Shown: positions 1 to 7,280, numbered from the stretch's first letter. The stretch is DNA of 18,305 bases from Legionellaceae bacterium UBA6148 (GCA_002423125.1 DIUW01000011.1:1-18305); one strand, 5' to 3'. Made by a program: numbers and translations. Notes: a model not told the origin generated them from the sequence alone.

Positions 1-20
1 TTTGGATGGCATCTGTGATT

Positions 21-181
21 GTCGTCCCGGAATTTAGTGCGACTTGGCGAGCCTGCGAGCTTTAGTCGCGCTTAATGTCCGGGATCCAGGCTTGGCACCC
101 ATCCAATGCGACAATCGATCCCGGACATTAAGCAGACCTAAACTCGCAGGCTCGTTAAGGCCTGCTAAATTCCGGGACGAC
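21..181. repeat. Nested palindrome: two head-to-head hairpin units
   Basis: Bases 21-86 and 117-181 are long imperfect reverse complements, starting GTCGTCCCGGAATTTAG and ending CTAAATTCCGGGACGAC, around a loop of about 30 bases. Each arm is itself an imperfect hairpin: 26-83 runs from CCCGGAATTTAG to CTTAATGTCCGGG, and 120-176 from CCCGGACATTAAGC to GCTAAATTCCGGG. The structure is thus two copies of a palindromic unit in opposite orientation, like a paired REP (BIME) element. No coding potential was seen inside. It is probably a dispersed genomic repeat, but only one copy lies in this window. Confidence 0.85.
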
Positions 182-506
182 AGTCAAATGTTGCGTGGTT
201 TCCCGTCTTTTACAAGATAATCCACAAAGTTACCCACAGATTTTGTGGATAACTATAATCACGACGGGTTAATAAAAAACAATAAAAAACATACGGTTAC
301 GAATAGAAGTTCAATATGGTTAATAATCACTCGAATGGAAAAATAAAAGATATGCACAGGGTGTTGCTGATGAGGATGTAGAACCAGCGGGGCCATTATA
401 GCGAATAATTGATGAGAAAAACAGTCTTGATTTTTTTTTGATTTTTCTAATGGGATGGATTAATTAATTTATAACTCGATTACGCAGTTTTTAGAGTTTT
501 TGCATG
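182..506. other. Gene-free AT-rich stretch with DnaA-box-like sites
   Basis: No convincing reading frame lies between the two palindromes at 21-181 and 507-671. The left part holds three DnaA-box-like 9-mers (218-252, listed separately). The remainder is AT-rich, with short runs such as AATAAAAAACAATAAAAAAC near 270 and a T-rich tract near 430-450. This combination superficially resembles a replication origin or a DnaA-titration site. No dnaA, gidA, rpmH or parAB gene is nearby, so an origin is not claimed. Confidence 0.5.
218..252. promoter_or_regulatory. Cluster of DnaA-box-like 9-mers (inverted pair plus one)
   Basis: The textbook DnaA box is TTATCCACA. On the minus strand 244-252 matches it exactly (TGTGGATAA on plus). 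TTACCCACA at 230-238 has one mismatch and TAATCCACA at 218-226 has one mismatch. The sites at 230-238 and 244-252 face each other across the 5-base spacer GATTT. The same arrangement recurs at 8479-8501. DnaA binding is inferred from consensus only. Confidence 0.5.
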
Positions 507-671
507 ATCCGTTCGGGCTGAGGAGGCGCAAACACCGTACTTGGGGCGTATCACATCGTGCTGCGCGCCGTCTCGAAGCCTGGGGAACTGTGCCAAGGCT
601 TCGAGACGGCGCATCAGTGTACGTCTTTACAACCACGCACTTGTGTATGCGCCTCCTCAGCCCGAACGGAT
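507..671. repeat. Large inverted repeat with conserved ends and core
   Basis: The outer 24 bases are perfect reverse complements: 507-530 begins ATCCGTTCGGGCTGAGGAGG and 648-671 ends CCTCCTCAGCCCGAACGGAT. The inner 16 bases, GCGCCGTCTCGAAGCC at 565-580 and its complement at 597-612, also pair perfectly around a 16-base loop. The segments between outer and inner arms pair poorly. An open frame across the element is a by-product of the repeat and is not a gene. It resembles the widespread intergenic repeats of the type 'CCGTTCGGGCTGAGGAG...GTCTCGAAGCC'. Confidence 0.85.
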
Positions 672-710
672 TTGGAGTTATACTAAAAGCTTCCTATAGG
701 GAGAGCCGTC

Positions 711-867
711 ATGACTGAAAGAAAGATTAATTCGTTATGAAATCGATGTTTTGCGTGAGTCAGATAAAGCCAGTAGTGATTTAATTTTAAATTTTCTTAG
801 TATTGCAGCGTATCAACTTGAAAATATTAGAATCACTACTACACTCAAATTAGATGTTCATAAATGA
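711..867 (+). pseudogene. Short frame-disrupted ORF of unknown function
   Basis: The ATG at 711-713 follows the purine-rich GGGAGAG (699-705) at a suitable distance, but its frame stops after nine codons. The next frame is open from 715 to the TGA at 865-867 and codes for 50 residues, including LIRYEIDVLRESDK and ending LKLDVHK. It has no good start codon. Removing one A from the run at about 718-724 would join them into a protein of about 51 residues beginning MTERRLIRYEIDVLRE. It ends 24 bases before the gene at 892 and would head that operon. It may be a frameshifted gene, a sequencing error, or chance. I do not recognise the family. Confidence 0.35.
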
Positions 868-891
868 CAATATAATAGCCAGGAGATCGAC

Positions 892-1284
892 ATGACTAGC
901 AAAAGTAATCACACGGAAAATTGGAATCAAGGTATGCTTAAGTGCGAAGCGATTAGCAAGTTGATTCCCAATCTAGCTGGTTCAATTCAACAAATTCGAC
1001 AATTGGATCCATCTTTTGAACGCAATAAACATCTGCAAAGTGCTGAAAAAGTACTCAAAAAACTCGGCGCTGTAACAAACATCCGAAGTACAGAAGAAAA
1101 AATGTCATTTGTAGAAGGATATAGACACCATCTTATCGAAGGAATTGAACAGGTAACCCAATTTTTCGATGGGCTAAAAAACGAACTCGAGTCAATGAAT
1201 GAAAAAAGCCAAGGCGAATTTGGCCGTCTTTCTGCAAATATATTCATGACTCAAGAATCGATTATTAATATTGCTGAGCAATAA
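892..1284 (+). CDS. Hypothetical 130-residue protein
   Basis: The ATG at 892 is preceded by a good ribosome binding site (AGGAG at 882-886). The protein is soluble and largely helical, rich in Glu, Gln, Asn and Lys, with no signal peptide, membrane segment or recognisable catalytic motif. The C-terminal half (about residues 65-130, for example HHLIEGIEQVTQFFDGLKNE) looks like amphipathic helix. It ends 27 bases before the next gene at 1312 and shares its strand, so the two are probably co-transcribed up to the terminator at 2718. I do not recognise the family. Its position beside a coiled-coil/membrane protein and between repeats suggests lineage-specific accessory content. A secreted effector or a small partner of the next protein are both possible, but neither is shown. 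Confidence 0.75.
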   Translation: MTSKSNHTENWNQGMLKCEAISKLIPNLAGSIQQIRQLDPSFERNKHLQSAEKVLKKLGAVTNIRSTEEKMSFVEGYRHHLIEGIEQVTQFFDGLKNELESMNEKSQGEFGRLSANIFMTQESIINIAEQ

Positions 1285-1311
1285 TAACTGGATTATTAGG
1301 GGAGAAATATC

Positions 1312-2691
1312 ATGGATAAAAATATCATGGATAAATTGGAAAAAATACAAAAAAGTATTGGAGACGAAAAGAAAGTTATCGAGGGTTTACTTAAGGAGCC
1401 TGGGGTAGTTGGACAGGATGAAATAAATTTTTTTGGTAAGCGTGCAAAGGCATTGTTAGACGAAATAGCTAGCATAAGAAACAACGATAGTTCTATCCCT
1501 CTGCTGAGTATTGTAAATTTGAAGGACCGACTGTCAGTAGTAACAAAATTAATAGATGATCTTAAAACTAAGACTATTTCGGCAGCGACTGTTGATACTG
1601 AAAATGATCCAAGTGTTGCTACTCTTTCGCCTTTAATCAGTGAGAATTCAAGTATTGTTGACAGTGATCATCAGTCTTTAGGTAGTCAGAGCACGAATGA
1701 GTTTTTTGACACCGAAAGTTTTGATAGGCAATCGCCTGAGCCTCAGGCTCAGGATGATAAAGTCGCTGAAATTGATGCCGAGATGGATGCTTTAGATACA
1801 TCCTGGGAGAAACTAGAAGGTAAAGTTGCCGATTTTGAGAGCAAGGTCAACAATACCCTTAATGCTCTTAGTGATGATAAACTACTAGCTTGGAAGACGA
1901 CTCAGCCTGCTAAGGATTTGTCTAAGGAGAATAAAGATTTAATGCTTGAGCGAACTACACTAGTGAGGGCAGAAAAAGCTCTGTTACTTGAACGCCGAAA
2001 TCTAAAGATAGACGGTGCGGGTAAGGATTATTCTGAAAAGCGCAGACACAGAGGCATGAAAACTCAGCTTGAGGGGTTGTTGGAAAAAATTGACCCAACG
2101 GTTCGCGAGAATGTCAATCTGTATATCAAAAGGGCAGGTGATGCTGCAAGTAGTGCTGCAAGAAGTGTAAGTAGTGCTGCAAGACGTGCTGCAAGTAGTG
2201 TAAGTACTGCTGCAGGTGAGGCAAATAAAGCTGTACAGACGGCTTTTGTATCAACTCGAGCTGATGCTTGGAGCGCAGTTTCGAAAGCGGCGAGTGCATG
2301 TGCTAGCGCGATACAAGCGTTTGCTAAAAAGGCCTATTTAGGAGGAAAGGTCGCTTTACTAGGCCTAGCGGTGGTTGTATTCGCAATTCCAGCTACTGTC
2401 TTTACAGCTACAGTACAACTTAGCACTGCAGCAATTGACAAAATTAGGGCTCGTAGTCTAAAAGATATGGAATATACATTCGATAACACATCTAATCCTA
2501 CACCTCGTCCTGAAGTAGAGAAAAAAGAGGACGAATATAGGCAAAAACAATATGAAGGGTTTAGAGAAAAGCGAACAGTTACACTCGGAAATTTGAAGGA
2601 TTTTGTTCAAGACCTTAAAAAAGCTGCGGCAGGAGGGACGTCTGAGGTTGAAAGCAACGACAAACGGTCTGGTCCTGCTGGTAGTAACTAA
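1312..2691 (+). CDS. Orphan coiled-coil protein with Ala/Ser repeat and membrane segment
   Basis: The 459-residue protein starts at an ATG behind the purine-rich GGGGAGAAA (1300-1308). Residues 1-90 are charged and helical. Residues 95-150 are acidic and Ser-rich, probably disordered. Residues 150-265 are Leu/Glu/Lys-rich and likely coiled coil. Residues 278-305 form an Ala/Ser/Arg tract encoded by three degenerate 21-24 base repeats. One long hydrophobic stretch at about 346-372 (GGKVALLGLAVVVFAIPATV) could cross a membrane, followed by a charged, flexible tail. There is no N-terminal signal peptide. This layout is common among Legionella and Coxiella type IV (Dot/Icm) effectors, but no strong C-terminal E-block was seen and no homologue is recognised. 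An effector role is inference. The alternative start M6 has the weaker context. Confidence 0.8.
   Translation: MDKNIMDKLEKIQKSIGDEKKVIEGLLKEPGVVGQDEINFFGKRAKALLDEIASIRNNDSSIPLLSIVNLKDRLSVVTKLIDDLKTKTISAATVDTENDPSVATLSPLISENSSIVDSDHQSLGSQSTNEFFDTESFDRQSPEPQAQDDKVAEIDAEMDALDTSWEKLEGKVADFESKVNNTLNALSDDKLLAWKTTQPAKDLSKENKDLMLERTTLVRAEKALLLERRNLKIDGAGKDYSEKRRHRGMKTQLEGLLEKIDPTVRENVNLYIKRAGDAASSAARSVSSAARRAASSVSTAAGEANKAVQTAFVSTRADAWSAVSKAASACASAIQAFAKKAYLGGKVALLGLAVVVFAIPATVFTATVQLSTAAIDKIRARSLKDMEYTFDNTSNPTPRPEVEKKEDEYRQKQYEGFREKRTVTLGNLKDFVQDLKKAAAGGTSEVESNDKRSGPAGSN
2149..2214 (+). repeat. Degenerate tandem repeat inside the coding region
   Basis: Three consecutive units each begin AGTAGTG: 2149-2169 (21 bases), 2170-2193 (24 bases) and 2194-2214 (21 bases). 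They contain variants of GCTGCAAG and keep the reading frame, encoding the Ala/Ser/Arg-rich segment. The unit length is a multiple of three, so copy-number change would alter the length of this helix without breaking the gene. Confidence 0.7.
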
Positions 2692-2717
2692 AACCAGGGA
2701 CTTAAATCCAACGCTCC

Positions 2718-2757
2718 AACTGGGTCAGAATTAATCTATTCTGACCCAGTTTTTTAT
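2718..2757 (+). terminator. Strong intrinsic terminator
   Basis: A perfect 14-base stem (AACTGGGTCAGAAT at 2718-2731 with ATTCTGACCCAGTT at 2738-2751) encloses a 6-base loop and runs straight into a T-tract. It lies 27 bases after the stop of the 459-residue gene and closes the plus-strand operon. Confidence 0.93.
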
Positions 2758-2793
2758 TTATACTCGCTGTTCTAAAAAGTCAAATTTAAAACC

Positions 2794-2976
2794 TTGAAAC
2801 CTGAACACTGTTTTGGAACGATCATACCCCATTTCCATGCACGTTATGGTGAATATACCGGCATTATTGATATCAATACATTAAAAATGCTGGATGGTGA
2901 CTTACCGCGTCGTGCACTCAGTTTAATTTTGGATTGGGCTGGACTTCACCAAAAGGAACTGTTGCAACGCATTTAA
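2794..2976 (+). pseudogene. Truncated DUF4160-family gene
   Basis: The frame encodes HFHARYGEYTGIIDIN, then DGDLPRRALSLILDWAGLHQ and KELLQ. This is the recognisable core of DUF4160, a small protein family often coded beside a DUF2442 partner in toxin-antitoxin-like pairs. Family members usually begin with a segment like F-G-I-x-I-x-M-Y followed by D-H-x-P-P-H-F-H. Here FGTII is joined directly to PHFHA, so about ten residues are missing. The usual tail (W-x-x-A ... I-x-P-L) is also absent, because the frame stops after LLQRI. The only in-frame start is a TTG at 2794 without a good ribosome binding site. No DUF2442 partner is present. The 3' end overlaps the convergent gene at 2973 by four bases. 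I read it as a decayed remnant. Confidence 0.72.
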
Positions 2977-4076
2977 GTCAATGAATTCGTCACAATGGGT
3001 TGCCTTGGTATATCAAGCGCCGCGCGGCGGGCGCGTGCCATGGCCAGTGTATTACGAGTACGCTCTCTCGACATTGCGTAGGCAGAATCGGATTCGGGGT
3101 CAATCGCTATGACGGGTTTAGGGGGGATTTCAGGAGGCATTGTGGGTTTTTCTTGTTGAGAACATAATTCGCGCACTACGGTGAGAGTATCTTGATTTTG
3201 TTTGAGAGCGTTTTCAAACTCCGGATCATCTTCAGCATTTGATGCTGATTCTAATACCGATGCTCGTTGAATAAAGTCATTAATTCCACTCGAAATTACC
3301 TTAATATCCAGATCGACTTGCTGTAATAATTGGCTTGTCTCAACGACATGATCCATCGATGCATCTGAAGGATCGGTTTTAACCGTTTCAGCAAGACTTG
3401 AGTCCGCTAACGTAATCGTTTCTGTCAGGCCTTCGACGACTTTTATCATGTTGCCACGTGCTTTTTGCATGTGTTCGCTTTGCAACGAAACGGCTTTCGT
3501 TATGTCATGCAAAACGCCTTGTTCACGGACTAACCCTTCCGTTTGGACCGCGATTTGACGGTTATGCGTTGACATTTCCTCCGCTTGATTCTGTACTTCT
3601 TCTAATACAATCACCATCTCGGCCGCGATGGTTTTGAATCGGACCAGCATGTCATTGAGTTGATGAGTGAGTTCAGTTATCTCGGTCACAAATCGTCCGC
3701 CACGTGCACGGCGATGTTCTTCGTGATGCATTAATAGCTTGTGAGCTGCGTAGTAAAGACCTGAAACAAGAATCAAAAAAGGGATGGCGACAAATCCAAT
3801 GGTTATACTGATGAGTCCTGCTGCGCCGGCAATAGGGATAATGCCGCTGCTTTTGCGAAATAGGGATAAATCATGCCACCATGATGACCATTCATCAATA
3901 TCACTTTTGTCTTGATAATGGCGTAAAAGTAGTTCATCAACTTCATTGTTGGGTAGGCCTGGTAGATTACGCGTTAAATCGTTCCAGTGTTTTTTTAACG
4001 CATTTAGATTTAACTGTGGGAAAAATGGTTCTTTAGTTGATGGCGCTAGGTTTGTAGCAGGTTCTATATGAGTCAT
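2973..4076 (-). CDS. Orphan membrane-anchored coiled-coil protein
   Basis: The start is taken as the ATG at 4076, which has AAGGA ten bases upstream; a TTG at 4085 lies too close to that site. The 367-residue product has a soluble N-terminus (about 1-75, containing NLPGLPNNEVDELLLRHYQD), then a 30-residue hydrophobic hairpin or long segment at about 78-112 (IIPIAGAAGLISITIGFVAI and beyond) ending in YYAAHKLLMHHEEHRR. A long helical, probably coiled-coil region follows at about 125-275, then a Pro-rich linker (PPEIPPKP) and a basic Arg-rich tail. The stop of its upstream neighbour lies 21 bases away, so the two form an operon. I do not recognise the family. The layout suits a membrane-associated structural or effector protein, but nothing in the sequence proves either. 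Confidence 0.78.
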   Translation of the reverse strand: MTHIEPATNLAPSTKEPFFPQLNLNALKKHWNDLTRNLPGLPNNEVDELLLRHYQDKSDIDEWSSWWHDLSLFRKSSGIIPIAGAAGLISITIGFVAIPFLILVSGLYYAAHKLLMHHEEHRRARGGRFVTEITELTHQLNDMLVRFKTIAAEMVIVLEEVQNQAEEMSTHNRQIAVQTEGLVREQGVLHDITKAVSLQSEHMQKARGNMIKVVEGLTETITLADSSLAETVKTDPSDASMDHVVETSQLLQQVDLDIKVISSGINDFIQRASVLESASNAEDDPEFENALKQNQDTLTVVRELCSQQEKPTMPPEIPPKPVIAIDPESDSAYAMSRERTRNTLAMARARRAALDIPRQPIVTNSLT

Positions 4077-4097
4077 GTTTAACAAATCCTTTGTGTG

Positions 4098-5006
4098 TTA
4101 GCGGAAAAATTGGGTATGGTTCGTCGCGGTTCTTTCATTGCTAGCTTGTGGCTTTGATAATAAAATTAGCTCATCGTTTAATGCATCGTTGTCTTGCATC
4201 AATTCGGCTTTCTGATCTTGAAGTGTTTTGATTGTTTTGGTTTGACTGGCGGTGAGCTTTTCGAGTGATTCAAGGTGGTCATTTAATTTTTTTAATGCCG
4301 CCGTATGATGGGGGTTAGGTTGGGTTAATTTCGTTACGCTGTTGAAAAGCGTTTCGTTGTTTTTCATCAGCTCCTTTTTTTGATCGTGAAGCGTTTGAAT
4401 CGTCTTGGCTTGATGCTGGGTTAACGCGACAAGATCTCGAAGTTGGGTATTGATTTTCTGTAGTTCCTTTTCTGTTTTTACAGCTCCAGCTGCGAGCGAT
4501 TCTAGTTTTAATTGCAATGCAGCTTTGATTGTCCTGTCCTTTTCTCGGTCACTGGTTACTGCGGCTAATTGTTCTGTAACGGTTTTAAAATGAGTGAGTA
4601 GTTTTTCGTAACGCTCTGTGTCGGGAGAGATGTGTTCTTGCAAAGCTGTCTTCGTAACAAGGACTTCCTTGAGGGCTGTTGTCGCGTCAACGACATTACG
4701 AGATGAGGCTGACAAGTGCTCCGCCGTTTTTTTTTCTTGAACATTCAGGGTGTCGAGTTGTTTCGATGCATTATCTGCATACACTTGAGCTTGTTGATAG
4801 ATTGTTTCAGCTTCATTTTGGCGCTGCGTTAACACGTCATCTTGCCGTTGATGTGGTTCAGTGGCGGGGCGTTCAAGCCAGTCTATCAGTTTATTAAATT
4901 GGTGTATTGGATAGGCGGCAATGGCAAACGCTGCCGCTCCGCCGGCGATGGCTGTACTGGATCCAGCTGCCACTATTGGGGCAGCTGCAAGAAGAAATAA
5001 TGGCAT
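4098..5006 (-). CDS. Orphan coiled-coil protein with internal duplication
   Basis: The 302-residue product starts at an ATG with AGGGA nine bases upstream. Residues 1-33 are hydrophobic and Ala/Gly-rich (PLFLLAAAPIVAAGSS...), acting as a membrane anchor or uncleaved signal. The rest is almost entirely charged, Gln/Lys/Glu-rich coiled coil. Residues 182-230 and 238-286 are diverged copies of one 49-residue unit: QAKTIQTLHDQKKELMKNNE aligns with QTKTIKTLQDQKAELMQDND, and both copies end in K-x-x-P or similar. It is the first gene of a two-gene minus-strand operon with the protein at 2973-4076, which also combines a membrane segment with coiled coil, so the products may interact. No family is recognised. 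A type IV effector or envelope scaffold are the leading guesses. Confidence 0.8.
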   Translation of the reverse strand: MPLFLLAAAPIVAAGSSTAIAGGAAAFAIAAYPIHQFNKLIDWLERPATEPHQRQDDVLTQRQNEAETIYQQAQVYADNASKQLDTLNVQEKKTAEHLSASSRNVVDATTALKEVLVTKTALQEHISPDTERYEKLLTHFKTVTEQLAAVTSDREKDRTIKAALQLKLESLAAGAVKTEKELQKINTQLRDLVALTQHQAKTIQTLHDQKKELMKNNETLFNSVTKLTQPNPHHTAALKKLNDHLESLEKLTASQTKTIKTLQDQKAELMQDNDALNDELILLSKPQASNERTATNHTQFFR

Positions 5007-5253
5007 GGTCTAATATCCCTGTGGTTGTTTGACGATTCAATTACTTTTTTTAGAGTATCTTTTTGGCCAAATTAAGTCTATTGTGTATATTTAATCAATT
5101 AGTTGTTCGGTTATTCGAATCATATAACTCTCGTGAAAATTGAGCATGGAATGTTTAATATATCGCTTATCTGACCATTGATTTTGTAAAAATAAGAAAT
5201 ATCTTACAAAGAAAGCAGAGTATGCTTGGCAATGCGATGTTTAGGGGATCGTG

Positions 5254-5262
5254 TGATATACT
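5254..5262 (+). promoter_or_regulatory. Probable extended -10 promoter element for acs
   Basis: TGATATACT contains the extended -10 TG followed by TATACT at 5257-5262, which matches TATAAT at five of six positions. No good -35 hexamer stands 16-18 bases upstream, as is usual for extended -10 promoters. Transcription would start near 5269, about 29 bases before the acs ATG. Confidence 0.45.
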
Positions 5263-5297
5263 TTGCGGCACTAAAAAATAGTAAAAGGACGACTATC

Positions 5298-7280
5298 ATG
5301 CCCGATAAAAAAACGCATCTTACTCTTCAACAATACCAGGATCTCTATCAATGCTCGATTGATGATCCCGAATCATTTTGGGCGGAACAGGCTCAACAAT
5401 TTATTACCTGGGATAAACCTTGGACGGCAGTAACAACGGGCGATTTTAATACGCTGAATATAAAATGGTTTATGAACGGTCAATTAAATGCTTGTTATAA
5501 CTGTATTGATCGTCATTTGGAATCACGAGGCGATCAGGTTGCTTTGATTTGGGAAGGTAATAATCCCAATGACAGTCAGTCGTTCACTTACAAACAACTC
5601 CATGAAAAAATTTGCAAATTTGCCAATGTGTTAAAGCAACAAGGAGTCCAAAAAGGCGATCGAGTCTGTATTTATTTGCCCATGATTCCTGAAATAGTCA
5701 TTACAATGCTCGCATGTGCACGTATTGGCGCAGTGCATTCGATTATTTTTGGTGGTTTTTCACCAGAAGCGTTGAAAATGCGAATTCTTGATTCGAATTG
5801 CACTATTCTGATTACCGCGGATGAAGGGGTTCGAGGTGATAAATTAGTTCCTTTAAAAATAAATGCCGATAAGGCGCTGGAACAGTGTCCCAATGTAAAG
5901 CACGTTATTGTCGTACAACACAGCGGTCACTCAATTCCTTGGAGTGATACGCGCGATATTGGGTATCACGAGGCTATGGCGAAGGCCGAAACCGAATGTC
6001 CAATTGAATTGATGGACGCATCTGATCCTTTATTTATTCTGTATACGTCGGGTTCAACGGGAAAGCCGAAGGGGATTTTACATGCAACGGGTGGATATTT
6101 AGTTTATGTCGCAATGACACATCATTATGTTTTTAACTATCATCCGGGTGATGTGTTTTGGTGTACGGCTGATATTGGCTGGATCACCGGTCACTCCTAC
6201 GCTATTTATGGCCCCTTAACGAACGGTGCCACAACGCTTATTTTTGAAGGAGTCCCTCATTATCCAACGTTTTCTCGATTTTGGGAGATTATTGACAAAC
6301 ATCAAGTCGCTATTTTTTATACGGCTCCCACCGCCATTCGCGCGCTGCGCCGAGAGGGGGACGAGTGGGTCACAAAAACCAGTAGAAAAAGTCTAAAACT
6401 ATTGGGTACGGTTGGTGAGCCAATTAATCCTGATGTTTGGGAGTGGTATTACAATGTCGTGGGTGAGGCCCAATGTCCCATTGTTGATACCTGGTGGCAA
6501 ACTGAAACGGGGGGGATTCTGATTACACCATTGCCAGGAGTGGCACCTTTAGTCCCTGGATCAGCCGGATGGCCGTTTTTTGGAATTGTTCCCGAAATTG
6601 TTGATCCACAAGGTAAGCTTGTCAGCAACGGGCAAACCGGCCGATTGGTGATTAAATACCCGTGGCCGGGTTTAATGCAAACGATTTATGGAGATGATCA
6701 GCGATTTGTTGATCACTATTTCAAAGAAGTCCCGGGCTATTATCTCACCGGCGATGGTGCTTTTTGTGACGCAGAGGGTCATTTTATCATCACGGGTCGT
6801 AATGATGATGTGATCAAAGTATCCGGTCATCGGATCGGAACGGAAGAGATCGAAAGTGCTTTTCTGACCCATCCCGCGGTATCAGAGGCAGCTGTAGTTG
6901 GTATTCCTCATGCGATCACAGGTGAGGGGATTTACGCATTTGTAACCACTAAGCAGGGCATTCAAAATACAGAAGCATTAAAACAACAATTAATCCAGGC
7001 TGTACGTGAGTACATTGGCCCGATCGCCACACCGGAGGTCATTCAATGGGCTGCAGCACTTCCTAAAACTCGCTCGGGTAAAATCATGCGACGTATTTTA
7101 AGAAAAATTGCCAGCGGTGAATTGGATCATTTAGGAGATACCTCGACACTTGCTGAGCCTGGGGTTGTGGATGATTTGATTTCGTCTAAACCACTTGCCC
7201 AGCCGCCCATCCAGAAGACCATGCCCATTGAAAATTATAACCACCAAGCCAACCTGAAACATCTAAAACTTCACCGATGA
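5298..7280 (+). CDS. acs: Acetyl-CoA synthetase (AMP-forming)
   Basis: This enzyme activates acetate with ATP and CoA to acetyl-CoA, through acetyl-AMP, in the cytoplasm. The start is set at the ATG at 5298, behind AAAAGGAC; a longer frame from 5226 lacks support. The 660 residues carry the full ANL-enzyme motif set: YTSGSTGKPKG (249-259), WWQTETGG (399-406), YLTGDG (482-487), RNDDVIKVSGHRIG (501-514) and PKTRSGKIMRR with the acylation-regulated lysine at K595. The usual Acs ending (LGDTSTLAEPGVVDDLI) is followed by about 30 extra residues. These are coded opposite the conserved 3' end of the convergent flavoprotein gene, and the two genes overlap by 95 bases. The enzyme should be active, and the tail is probably a by-product of losing the original stop. 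Confidence 0.96.
   Translation: MPDKKTHLTLQQYQDLYQCSIDDPESFWAEQAQQFITWDKPWTAVTTGDFNTLNIKWFMNGQLNACYNCIDRHLESRGDQVALIWEGNNPNDSQSFTYKQLHEKICKFANVLKQQGVQKGDRVCIYLPMIPEIVITMLACARIGAVHSIIFGGFSPEALKMRILDSNCTILITADEGVRGDKLVPLKINADKALEQCPNVKHVIVVQHSGHSIPWSDTRDIGYHEAMAKAETECPIELMDASDPLFILYTSGSTGKPKGILHATGGYLVYVAMTHHYVFNYHPGDVFWCTADIGWITGHSYAIYGPLTNGATTLIFEGVPHYPTFSRFWEIIDKHQVAIFYTAPTAIRALRREGDEWVTKTSRKSLKLLGTVGEPINPDVWEWYYNVVGEAQCPIVDTWWQTETGGILITPLPGVAPLVPGSAGWPFFGIVPEIVDPQGKLVSNGQTGRLVIKYPWPGLMQTIYGDDQRFVDHYFKEVPGYYLTGDGAFCDAEGHFIITGRNDDVIKVSGHRIGTEEIESAFLTHPAVSEAAVVGIPHAITGEGIYAFVTTKQGIQNTEALKQQLIQAVREYIGPIATPEVIQWAAALPKTRSGKIMRRILRKIASGELDHLGDTSTLAEPGVVDDLISSKPLAQPPIQKTMPIENYNHQANLKHLKLHR

Noticed and set aside
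182..506. Chromosomal replication origin
   Set aside because: DnaA boxes and AT-richness are suggestive, but no origin-linked gene is nearby and a similar cluster occurs at 8479-8618, so it cannot be called an origin.
500..718. 72-codon open frame on the plus strand
   Set aside because: It lies almost wholly inside the inverted repeat at 507-671; the composition comes from the repeat arms and there is no ribosome binding site.
5007..5253. PmrA or CpxR regulatory boxes upstream of the coiled-coil operon
   Set aside because: I looked for the tandem motifs used to regulate Legionella effectors and saw no convincing match.
5226..5297. 24-residue N-terminal extension of Acs
   Set aside because: The ATG at 5298 has a proper ribosome binding site and gives a normal Acs N-terminus; the upstream part contains the probable promoter -10.
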